The notes under the pieces were generated by a model. It was not told the origin of the DNA and made no database searches. It saw only the letters and a program-made list of their open reading frames with translations. Positions 32,423 through 42,400 of a DNA stretch of 64,000 nt are shown here, in pieces (positions within the stretch are counted from its first letter, which is position 1; every line of letters starts with the position of its first letter). This DNA comes from Asterella californica (lineage: Eukaryota; Streptophyta; Marchantiopsida; Marchantiales; Aytoniaceae), in NCBI GenBank assembly GCA_036924285.1, contig JAYKYS010000010.1, forward strand, positions 9,238,001 to 9,302,000, given 5' to 3'. The position numbers and the translations under genes are program-made.

Positions 32423-33705
32423 TGTCGCACTACTTGGCGGCTACATGTTATATTTCTGCTCCGACGCTTGGGTTTAGTAGTTCTAGAAGTTAGCTCTTAT
32501 TACTTCTAGTCGTTTATGTATATGTTTGACACCTTTGCATACGGTGTTATCACTATTTTGAGTCTTAGTAGGTTGATTACCATGTTAATAGGGCTTAAAC
32601 TCATGGGTTGTATTTGCGTGTCGCCCATGCACGCTTTCTAGCTGATTTAAGTTATTTTTCGGGGCTGCGTGTCGTTTTAAGTAATTTAAGTTTTACGCTG
32701 GCACTCTAGGGGGCTTGACGTGGTAGCCTATGAGTAAAACTAAGTTGCCACGTGGTTTAGGGTACTAAAGGACAACCAAGTGGAGCTATGAACTCCCATT
32801 GGTCTGTTTTTGTCTTTAGTTTAACTCTAAATTTAGAAATCGAGCTCTAAAGGAGAGTTCGAGCAGTTGGTGGGGGATCTTCGAAATCTGAGAACACAGG
32901 AAGAGAGAGCTCGTCGTGCCAAGCACTGTCAGTGAAATTTTTGCTCGATTTGGATCAATAAACAAGGAGTTATGCCCAATTGAAGTTCGGATTGTGCCAA
33001 AACTGCGTCACTTTTGTTGATTTTGGGGTTTTCGGTGCCAATTGCAGCAGAATTGAGGAAATCACTTCAAAACTTCGTGGTTGCGTTCACTGTCAGGAGG
33101 GCTACGACTGTCCAAAAAGTTTCGTATCATTTGAGTAATTGAGTAATTCAGGGCGGCCGCTGAAGCAGAGGGGGTCTGAAAAGCTCTTAATCTAGAGCAG
33201 CGACTTTAGAGAAGGAGATCTGGAGTTCTACAAACATTCAGGAGTCCCAACTTCACAGGGATGTTCAGCATCCTGTAGACTTCAAATACTGTGAGAAGAT
33301 TTGAAATTCATCGAGCCAATTCTCTGTTCTATGTCTGAATAGCTGTCTAGGTACCAGAAATTGCCATAATTCTCTTATTCAGAACTTTTCTGTTCATATC
33401 TCCGTGTCAGAATTTGATCTCAGGTTGAAACTTCGTCTGTGAGTTCAGTAGTACCTCATTTGCATGTAGGGGAAGTTTAGAGGTCTAAACCTTCATAGTT
33501 TTTCTCTCTTTGAGTGTCAAAGTTCACCGCTTAAGCCTATTACTACCAGTGAGACCTAAATTTCGCTTTTTGAGCATATCAGAGGATCCTACACTCCTGT
33601 GTGAGTGTTTATAGCTCCTGTTGTGACCTGAAAGCCAACCTCTTGAGTAAACAACCACAGCCAGAAGCCCGGCGCTTTCCTAGGTAGACGGATCACACTC
33701 CGACA
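32423..33705 (+). repeat. Element B 3' LTR
   Basis: 1283 bp, essentially identical to the 5' LTR and followed by the ACGT duplication. Confidence 0.95.
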
Positions 33706-34780
33706 ACGTTGACATGACATCTATTTTGTCTAGTAGTGGAGAGCGACTCGTCACTAGAAGATAAAATAGTGCTGATGTGGTAGTTTATTTTGTCTTTTAG
33801 CATGAACTGTAAACCCTCCGTGGTCCTATCGATCAACTACCCCCCCGATCTCTCAACCTCCACGATCGTCATCCACGAATCTGCAACATGTCGGATCTGT
33901 CTCTCACTCAGGGGTCACCTCTGATGGCTTTGATGGAAGCACACCATGAACTTGAAGGGAAAATGCTGAGTTCACTCATTCATACACCCACAAACTTATC
34001 AACTAAAAATCTCCTTAAACACATCAACTAAAATCCTCCATTCTAACGACGTCTCTCAAGTTCTCACATGCTAAAAATATCCCACACTCTCTATATTACT
34101 CAAGTTGTCATTACGACAATGTGAAAACAAGGATGAGGAGCTCTTCTCTACTCCTCTATTTATACATTCTAGATTTTTACTTTGGTACCCTCCGGTAACT
34201 CAGCCGTAACTACTTTTACCGGGTTTTACTAAGATATTACTTAAGGTAAAAGCATTAATCACATGGGCTTCTTACCTTTTCACATGGGCTTATTCCTTCA
34301 AAGTCAACAACTTCTAGAAGGATTCTGGAATATTCTCAAGGAATCTCGAATTTCCACCCCCCCTCTACACTAGGACCCACTAAAAAGGAAACATGTGGAA
34401 TCTCTTCTTGTTTTTAATGCCCACAAAGTCCACAACTTTAATCCAACCATTAATATCAAGTCAAAAAGGAGATAAGGGATACTTTCCACCTCCTTTCTAC
34501 CTTTTAGACAAGATGACAAGATAGTAGTGCTCACTCTTTAGCAAATATCTGAATTCTGCCAAAAGTACAGCTAAGTTTAACCATAACTAACTTTTAGCTA
34601 GTCATGACTAACTTGATATCTCCTTAAAGTACTTTGGCAGCAAATAAACATTCTCAACACTTAGTTATAACTAAATACATTACTAATAAACAAACTTCCT
34701 ATGTGTAACATAAGTCGTTACAGAACAGCTCAGTGTTGAAAGACAAATAGTAATGACATGATGCTAAAGTGGTGATTCTA
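33706..34780. repeat. Palindromic host repeat split by LTR-like insertion K2
   Basis: Host-repeat text with a palindrome near 33721-33768 (TATTTTGTCTAGTAG ... CACTAGAAGATAAAATAG), then a second palindrome whose halves lie at about 33786-33803 and 34731-34753. K2 (33808-34722) sits between these halves. Confidence 0.6.
33808..34722 (-). mobile_element. K2: solo-LTR-like insertion with heat-shock elements
   Basis: 915 bp with TGTAA...TTACA ends and a 4-bp candidate duplication GAAC (33804-33807, 34723-34726). It is non-coding. The minus-strand TATA-like TATAAATAG (rc of 34156-34164) has, about 150 bp upstream on that strand, TTCTGGAATATTC (34323-34335) and TTCTAGAAG, which fit the alternating GAA/TTC heat-shock element. 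It is related to K1. It is probably a solo LTR; the parent element is not in the window. Confidence 0.55.
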
Positions 34781-35716
34781 CTTCATCCGATACCTCATTC
34801 TCTTTAAACCCTCATAACTCTCAGTAGATAAGTCAGATCAAACTGATTTTCAGGATTATCTTTCTAGAAGATCATAAATAATTTTAGATGGGTACACTTT
34901 TAAATCCTCTCAGTCATTTGATAAATAAGTCATACGTCTCTAATGAGTGCAACAAAGGGTTCAAAAAGAGGTATACCGACTTCTGGTACCCCTCCTTTTG
35001 CTACCCATGGACTTAAAGATACCTCATCAGAATTTATATCAATTATCCCGCACCCCAAGGGAGAGGATCCATCCTGAAAGTCCAGCGATAAACTTATCTC
35101 TAGCATCCATATCACATGACTGCATTGGTACTGGGATAAGTGGAGGGGTCTCGCTTTCATAGTACATTTAAGAGACATCTAGTGTCTCATCACTAGACAA
35201 CTTGGTTTCTCCGAAGGGACCAGTCTATTGTGCCATTATAATCCGATTGTGAGTCTAAGGGGCTTGAGATCAAGATCTCTCTCTTACAAGTTTCTCAGCT
35301 ACGTCATATCTCACAACCGTTCATAAAAGATAGTTCTAAGGTTAATAAGACACTCATGTGCATTGTTTCACCTCTCTTTTCTAACTAAAATCTCATAACT
35401 TTCCTCATACATGTCTACATGTCATTTTTTGGCATTTTAAATCTCAACCGCATATAGTATACTGCAGTTTATGCAATGGTGCTGTCATCACTCCATTTTG
35501 AAATTACTGCAACTTACCACATAGTTCTTGCTTTCACAATTCTCGTCAAAGTGCTTCAGATAGATCTTTACCTGCGACTCCATTTCTTAAGTCTCAACAT
35601 ACAACGTTGGTCAACGCGACAAGCTTGACAATGTTGTATTCTCGGATTTCTCCTCAGTTTGCTTGTCAAATACGCACATGATGAATTTTCCACACGTGAC
35701 AATTCACATCATGACA
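34781..35716. other. Uncharacterised sequence left of element F, possibly its 3' LTR
   Basis: No gene. By comparison with A, the LTR of F should end at 35716 (CATGACA before a C-rich PPT complement). I cannot find its start or a partner LTR, so the extent is unknown. Confidence 0.35.
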
Positions 35717-36286
35717 TCCAACCCCCTTCAAACCGACACATCCTCCAATATGTGCCAACTTCTTTATCTTCTCAACGTCTCTTCTTCGTCGTCTTCAATT
35801 CCTCTCCCATCCTCTTCATTCTCCAGATCGTCCTCATCACTATCCATCATCTGCTCTGTCTCCAAGAAGTCATATCCAAACTTCACGTTCTACGACAACG
35901 ATTGTCAGTCATAGGTAGCTTGAATAAGGTATCATCCATTTCCTGCAAACAATGTGTAGCATTTTCATGCACATCCAATATAACATAAGGTCCGAACCAT
36001 CTCTGAGAAAACTTACGAACTGTAGAATGTTGATTCTCTAGTATACTAGTCATCTAATCACCTGCTCTTATCAGTTTCAGCCGTAGTTTGTGAGTCTTGT
36101 CAAAACACTCCTTCAACTTTTCTTGTGCATCAACAACGCCCTCTTCTCGTTGTTCTAATTGTTTGATTCGTAGCACAAGGAAGGAATTACGATCTAGACC
36201 ATCCTCTCATCATAAGGTTGTTAATGTAGAAAAGTTCTCCTCAGCAAGCATTATTGACTTCTGTCCCAACATAAGTTCAACTGACG
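35717..36286 (-). pseudogene. Element F pol remnant, C-terminal part
   Basis: Starts with the complement of a polypurine tract (TCCAACCCCC), as in A. It then matches the A Pol C-terminus at nucleotide level: the FGPYVV region near 35985-36000 and the LRIQQLE-like region near 36160-36180. It is broken by stops and interrupted at 36287 by G. Confidence 0.75.
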
Positions 36287-37638
36287 AGTCGAGAGGATAT
36301 GATCGACACGAGGTGTCTGGCTGTAGAGAGATACGACAAGACCTTGGACCAACTCGGTACAACCTTTGTGTTCTCATTACCCAATCGATCTAACTTTCTC
36401 TCGACTCAATTTCTACCGACTTAACTTGATCACACGTGCATCACACAATACAACTAAGGGTTCAATCATACTCTAAGTACAGGAAGGATTAATACATGAT
36501 AAACATATGCTTAGATCACAGAAGCACCTTCAAATAATCCCTTGGGTTGGTTGGTGCACTAGCAATACCCTCTTCATTGTTTTTCTCTGACAAACTACAT
36601 AAAACACTTGATTTTGACTTTCTACACTTAGTTAATATGAGCTCGATTCAAGATGAGCCTTACAGCAATGGATAGTCTACTATACAAGCTTTCTAACAAA
36701 GTAAAGCATGCACGCAGCAAGCAACCAGTCAGCTCAAGGCGTGATGTCGAAGATAACGATACCTCGTTGTTAGAGATTTTCAAGCAGCAACTTTGACATA
36801 GTGAACGTCTTCTCTGATTATGATCTCCGTGCCAAATTAAAAACATAGTTCTCTCCTCTCACTTCTAGCACCTCCAAGAAGTTCCATCTCCAAACCCCAA
36901 GTCGTTTGTTCAAAGCCAACCAAGTAAGAGAAATCACTATTCTCTTTTAAAACCTGTCACGCTGTAATCTGAACTTTGGCAACCACTTGCTCCAAACTCT
37001 AACTTCCAACTGGGCTCAAACTTCACAGGAAATTCTCGCTGATCCCTCACTACTACTCTCTGAAATTTCAGCTTCAGAGCTCAAACCAATTGTCCGAAAT
37101 GGACCAAGCCTTTCGTCTATACTAACTTATGAGCTTTACAGATCCGGTGGCTAAAATCCACGACCTCAACACCTTCTCTTAACCAGATGAGCTGAAATTT
37201 CACATGTAGTAAGCGAATAAAGCACAATCCAATCCTGGAAACTTTCACTCAGAGATTTGATCCCATGCTCATGGAACAACTCAATCCTTGAATTCAAGCA
37301 AAATGGTTTTACTTTTGCATCTCAACTATTAAAGCCAACTTCAATCGAGCATTTTAAGTCAAATCCAACCCAAACTAGAACTTATTTATATCAATGCAAC
37401 CATCACTAATTTCACTAATCAATCCCCTTGACAATACAGAAAGATCATCTCTCGAACTCTTGAAGCAATCAAAAACGTGACTCGGAGTATTGATTTGATC
37501 CTCCTGACTTTGAACGATCATAACACTCCACTCGGAACTAAAATTGATTGATCTTCCCCTCTAGATTATGAAACACAGAAAACAACACAACACAAGTTCT
37601 ACGCTAAATTCATATGTGAGTCATATCACAATACGACA
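36287..37638 (-). mobile_element. Insert G: degenerate solo-LTR-like insertion in F
   Basis: A non-coding block of about 1.35 kb interrupts F where the A Pol sequence would continue; F resumes at about 37643 with matching text (GCCCACAAAGCAAATGG). Its right end, ACAATACGACA, matches the right end of E. The left end (GTCGAG after ACG) looks like an eroded ACGT-TGTCG junction. It is probably an old member of the E LTR family. Confidence 0.5.
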
Positions 37639-37642
37639 ATGT

Positions 37643-38725
37643 ATTCGTTAGTTGTATAGTGTGTAGTCTTGTCAGCCCACAAAGCAAATGGAAGTAACCT
37701 CGACCACTCTCTAGACTTACCATCATATACCTTGACTAAAGCATGAACAATAGATATGTAACCTCGTTCACTCTGACAGATGTCATACGTATTCATAACA
37801 ATGGTAAGTCAAAGTTTTACCCCGTAGCGAGCAAAAACTCCTTCACCTCTCTACCTCGTAATTCTCCTCTATCTGCTTGTAGTCTTCCAACAGACAGATG
37901 ATATCCTCAAGCACAAACTTACATATACTCTCTATAATCTTTTTCCGCAATAATCGTTCGTCCATGAAGTTGAAGAGATCCTCTCGAGCCAATACCAAGT
38001 AACGCATCTCTCATAGTCTTGGAGACGTTATCACAAGATGACCCATTGAAAGTGGATACTGGGTGGATAAGTGGGTACATGTCCATCTCTATAATGGATC
38101 TTCGAGTAGAACTGGATCCCTCATCATCCATCATTTTCACTAGAATCCCCTCTCTCCTCTTTGGTTGTTTCCAAAAGTACCCTTCTCACAGAAGATAACC
38201 ATATGCCTTTCGTCTTACCTCCTTGAACAGTGCAGCAATCCACTCTCCTCATCTCTCTAGAGTGCTCAAATAGAGATCAATATCACATAATTTACATGTA
38301 TAAAGCTCTGAATGACAACAACTCCAAATATGAGGTTTGCTGATCAGCTTGGTAAGTATCAAGCATCTCTCTTCTCCTCATCCTCAACTTCCACGATCAT
38401 CTCATCTTCGTTCTCGTAGCGAGCTCTAGACAACATGTCTGCAACCGGATTCTCTTTTCTCGCTATGTGTCTCAGTTCAGGATTTAGACTATGAATGTAA
38501 AGAATCCATCGTAGCATCACCATATTCAAGATGTTGCAGTTTGCAACCATGCCAAGTAAAGACAAACAATCTGTTTCTAGGACTACATGAGCACCAATCA
38601 AGAATTCTAGATCTACCTTCATCGTTGTAGCAACTCTCCATAACCTTCACCTGAGGGTAGTTGCGCTACCTATCTATCAAGATTCTAGCCCCGAATCTAG
38701 AAACAAACCGCTGTCCTGTTGTGCA
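37643..38725 (-). pseudogene. Element F integrase/RNase H remnant
   Basis: Minus-strand fragments match A Pol. The integrase-core region lies near 37660-37830. An 87-residue piece at 38359-38622 reads GAHVVLETDCLSLLGM ... ELRHIARKENPVADMLSRA, matching the A RNase H C-terminal part. Further RNase H text (RFGARIL) lies near 38670-38700. Interrupted at about 38725 by H. Confidence 0.8.
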
Positions 38726-40191
38726 ATCAATTAGTATGTAAATTACGCGTATAATTATGTTTTGCGCACAGTTGTATAAGTTGTGAAGTAATGAGGTGAA
38801 AACCCTTGCTGTTATGAGCTTAGAATGCTCTAATATTTGCTGGATGTCTCCATGGGGTGCAAAAGGACAAGGTTGAGTCCTTTAACTTCCTATTGGTCCA
38901 TCAAAAAGTGGAGATAAGTTGTCATCTATCTAGACGAGCGCTTCGGAGGACGGGGCATTTTCACGAGGGATTTGGGAGATCAGAGGAGATAGACGGATAG
39001 CTCTCAATGGGAAGAGCAACCTGAGTCCAAATTTCACTCGATTTGGAGGTCCATTGCATGCGTTATGATCATTTGAAGTTCGTAGAGTGATGAGAGTACA
39101 TAGCTTTCTCTTCCGAAGGAAAGATTGAAGAGTTTAGAGTGATTGCACCTTCAGATTGAGACCAAATTTCATGAGCTTGTAGCCTGTCAGTTGCTGAAGC
39201 TCTGACTCCAAATTTCATTACCATATGTTCTGCGGATTGGGCGTAATGATGATTTGAAGACGGTGGGGTGCAGAAAGCTTTCAATCTGGAGCAGCAAGTT
39301 CGCAGATTTATGAAGGATGATCCGAACGGTCAAATCGGCTGAAATTTCATGAGTAGTGAGTTTACCTTGTGATTTGCTGGCACAAGAAGTTTGAGTCGAA
39401 GTAGACGGTTCATTTAGACGAGGAAACTTTTGTCTTGAATCTGAGTTTAGGAGTGTGTGTAAGTTTCTGAGAATTTGTATTAATTGTGGGAGGAGATCTA
39501 GCCGTCAGATCTTCCTGAAATTTGACCTGTAAGTAGAAATCTTAGTATCTTACCTATGTGGCAAGTTTGAGAGAAGACTGATTTGTAGATCTGAACCTAT
39601 CATGTGTGAAACTTTGATGTGTTTTCTCTCGAGTTGTATCGACAACGGTATCTAGTCCAGGTCGCGAGACTTGTTAGCGACAGCTGGCAGAAAAGCATCC
39701 GGTGTGACGTCTGTATTGCTTTGGGAGGGGGGATATACTAGACGTAGACAAGACTATATCGATCTAGGTTGCGATCGGATCATGTGGTTGTCAGTTTCGC
39801 ACTCAACGTAGCAAAGTGCGATTCTTGACTTCTAAAGACGACTACTTGCCTAGCCTAGTGACTAGTCATAAGATGTATTATGGTGTATGCATTGCAACCG
39901 TCCACCAAAACGATCTACACGAGGATGAGTATGATGACATCAAACATGCGATGTGCATGTGTGTCACCTCATCGATCCATATGTCTTTGGTTGATCGGTT
40001 AGTGACTTGCACCTATCTTTGTTTTGTGTTCGAAACTTTTAAAGCAAAGGAGAGTGACCCATGTGGGCGGCATTCGATCTTAAAGAAATTAAAGTGATTA
40101 CTCGTAGAGAGGTCGTAATGGTCTTATGGGTCTGTATCGACGCTCTATGGATCCATATACCCTTGCAGATGGAGTGCGAATGTTGTGAAAG

Positions 40192-40380
40192 ATGGACGAA
40201 GGGCTCTACTTATCGTCAAGATTCTCTTTTCGAAACCCTTTTCAGATTAAACAGATGTACATAAAACGAGTCTATTTCCAACAGTTTTTGATAGGATCCT
40301 TCGGACATAACTTAATCGCGCAAGTCATGCTCTCGCCTATCATTGTGATCTTACCTGTTGTCACTTACGGTCAAGAATGA
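40192..40380 (+). CDS. Insert H leader ORF a homologue
   Basis: 62 residues: NPFQIKQMYIKRVYF, then AQVMLSP and VILPVVTYG. It aligns along its length with D and C leader ORF a at roughly half identity by eye. A stop replaces the tryptophan codon of the C/D copies, yet the following codons (DLTIFILI) still align up to the same stop position. Confidence 0.5.
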   Translation: MDEGLYLSSRFSFRNPFQIKQMYIKRVYFQQFLIGSFGHNLIAQVMLSPIIVILPVVTYGQE

Positions 40381-40413
40381 GATCTTACCATCTTTATCCT
40401 CATCTAACGAAGG

Positions 40414-40617
40414 ATGGATCTAAATCAGCTCCCACCTGTAAACTTTAACACTGAGTGCGAGATAAGATACATTTGTCGATCCATTTGTCATGTACGAAGC
40501 TTTAGTAGTAAGGAACATCGGAGAGAAATACTATCGAGAGATCATGTCATCGCATATCCCGTTTGTCGTTCTCATGATCATCCAACGTTTTCGTGTGGTT
40601 ATCTTGACCTTTACTGA
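40414..40617 (+). pseudogene. Insert H leader ORF b homologue, frameshifted
   Basis: Begins MDLN and CEIRYICRS, as in C ORF b. A frameshift near 40490 then moves the match to the frame starting at 40490 (VVRNIGEKYYREIM, IPFVV, RFRVVILT). Order and spacing relative to ORF a match C. Confidence 0.5.
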
Positions 40618-40750
40618 AAGAAAGAAAGTGCTTAGATTTAGAAGAAGTCAAGAGAGAAATTACATGATACTAGTCGCTTCGATGTGCATCGGCCGCTAGC
40701 CACAATCAGAAGGTACGCCCTTGCTCAAAAGAAAGACTCTCGCTACGACA

Positions 40751-42400
40751 TCGCAGTCCATCGTGTAGTCTTGGTCAACCGCCCAACCAATTGGCTCTGG
40801 ACTTGTGTCCACAGTGATGATCACAAGTCTTCTGCACTCATAGTTCATTCTCCTTAACATGTGTTGAGACTTCATTATCTCTTTCAGTCTCTCCATCATC
40901 TCATCATGATCTTGGAGTCAAGCGCTCTTGTCTTTCCTCAAAAGTGCATACAAAGGTTCTACAACATGTGCATAATGAGAAATACTTACATGAAAGTACA
41001 CACAAGCTATTAAGAAACACCGAACATCAATGATGTTTGTAGAATATGCTATCCTTGCTATAGCATCTATCTTCTATGGGTTCGGTTGTCTTTCAAACAT
41101 ACCACATAAGTGACCAGTCACTACAATCTCTAACATGCCATACCAAGAGTTGGCACCTGACAAGATAAAATGTACCTCCTCCAATCGTTCAAAATTTGTT
41201 TGACGTCTTGAATGTGATCTGCAATAAACCTTCTATCACCATCAGAAGTTATACTATCATCTTTGTCCTCCGCCACACAATCTTACATTCCTATAAAAGG
41301 TCACTGTAAAAGGTCCTATAAAAGATCACAAGTACAAACTCTCGGGACACCTTATGCATCATGTTTTGCATACGAGTAAAGAAAATTTACTTTATCTTAA
41401 AAAAAATTACCGTTACTCCTTGGAGAAATGTGCACATCCTCGTTAACGTCAATTTTGTGAGCATGGTAGTCAAATCTCTTCTCTCCAAAGTAAGTTATAA
41501 TTGATCATAGCTGGAAAAAAATTCACCAATCGAATAAATTGTTCTTCTAGCAAATATCTCTATTATCTCATCGACCACATGTCATGTCTCAACGTTCAGC
41601 ATAATGATGTTATTTGCAGATTGTAAGTCTTGGATGAAGCACAATATCTTCTTGTACACAATAAACTATCGACTAGAGTACAGAGCCATGGATAGTTCAA
41701 GAATACCAATCTGCACCTTTTCCTTCAACAATTGAGTTTTCGCAACAAGACACGAGGGATTAGAATCTTCTTCAAGTCCTAAGATACATGGGTAACGATG
41801 AAGATAACCATTGGAGCTATAACACTCGGATCTACACAACCTATCTTCTTAGTGCAAAAAGAAAATGCCTTACCATGATTGATAATCATCCATTCAAAAG
41901 TCACTCTCTCTACTTCTGTCGAATCCACCCTCTCCAATTTGGAGCTCTCATAGTGTGTCCCGAGTGAATTGGTGCCGTATGCTTCGCTGATTTCTCAATA
42001 CTGACTCCGTGACAGTTACCTCCATTTGGTGCTGCGAATTGATTGACAATAGGATTACCACAAGTTTCATCTTCTTTGTTACATTATTGTATTTGGTCTA
42101 TACTTCTGCTTCTCGATGAGAATCACACCAACAGACTGAACTCTTTCATCCACTCTCTAGTCTCGCATGAGGACAGAGTTTGCAAGTATATAGCAATCTC
42201 CTCATAGACTCTACGGGAGTGGATATGGATCACCGTCCTATCTCTCACCTTGTGCGCATCTAGTGCACCATCTAATGATAGTAGACAAAGGTTAATAAAC
42301 ATCCCTCTTGCAGTTGAACAATCAGATGTGAATGCTTGTAGAGTTCTAGACTCTAGAGATGAGTTAGAAAGAAGAATTAGCATAATATCTAGCTATAATA
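40751..42400 (-). pseudogene. Element F reverse transcriptase and Pol N-terminal remnant
   Basis: Resumes F after insert H. It starts with RNase H TVDTSPEPIGWAVDQD (40696-40899 region), continues through an RT region with many stops (41000-41700), then HGKAFSF ... GCVDPSVIAPMVIF (about 41800-41900), a clear match to the Pol N-terminal domain of A/B, and fades near 42400. No gag or 5' LTR is recognisable beyond this point. Confidence 0.75.

Larger units (their letters stand above)
25181..33705 (+). mobile_element. Element B: intact, very young Ty3/gypsy LTR retrotransposon
   Basis: 8.5 kb. LTRs 25181-26463 and 32423-33705 are equal in length (1283 bp); the only difference I noticed is 26442 (A) versus 33684 (G). 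It is flanked by ACGT at 25177-25180 and 33706-33709. Both long frames are open. It is the same family as A, with nearly identical proteins. With matched LTRs and no obvious lesion, it is the best candidate for a currently mobile copy. Confidence 0.95.
38731..40750 (+). mobile_element. Insert H: LTR-like insertion carrying C-family leader ORFs
   Basis: About 2.0 kb splits the F RNase H frame (38725 to 40751). The left portion (38760-39080) resembles the B LTR: CTATTGGTCCATC, TTTCACTCGATTTGG, GATCATTTGAAGTTCG. The right end, AAAGACTCTCGCTACGACA, matches the rc of the E start (CTCGCCACGACA). In between lie diverged versions of leader ORFs a and b, otherwise seen only upstream of C-family gag. 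Exact ends and duplication are unclear. It may be a composite or a non-autonomous LTR element. Confidence 0.5.

Noticed and set aside
38731..39660. Calling the left part of H a complete 5' LTR with its own primer site at about 39655
   Set aside because: The sequence after TATCGACA does not start with TGG and no partner LTR could be matched end to end.
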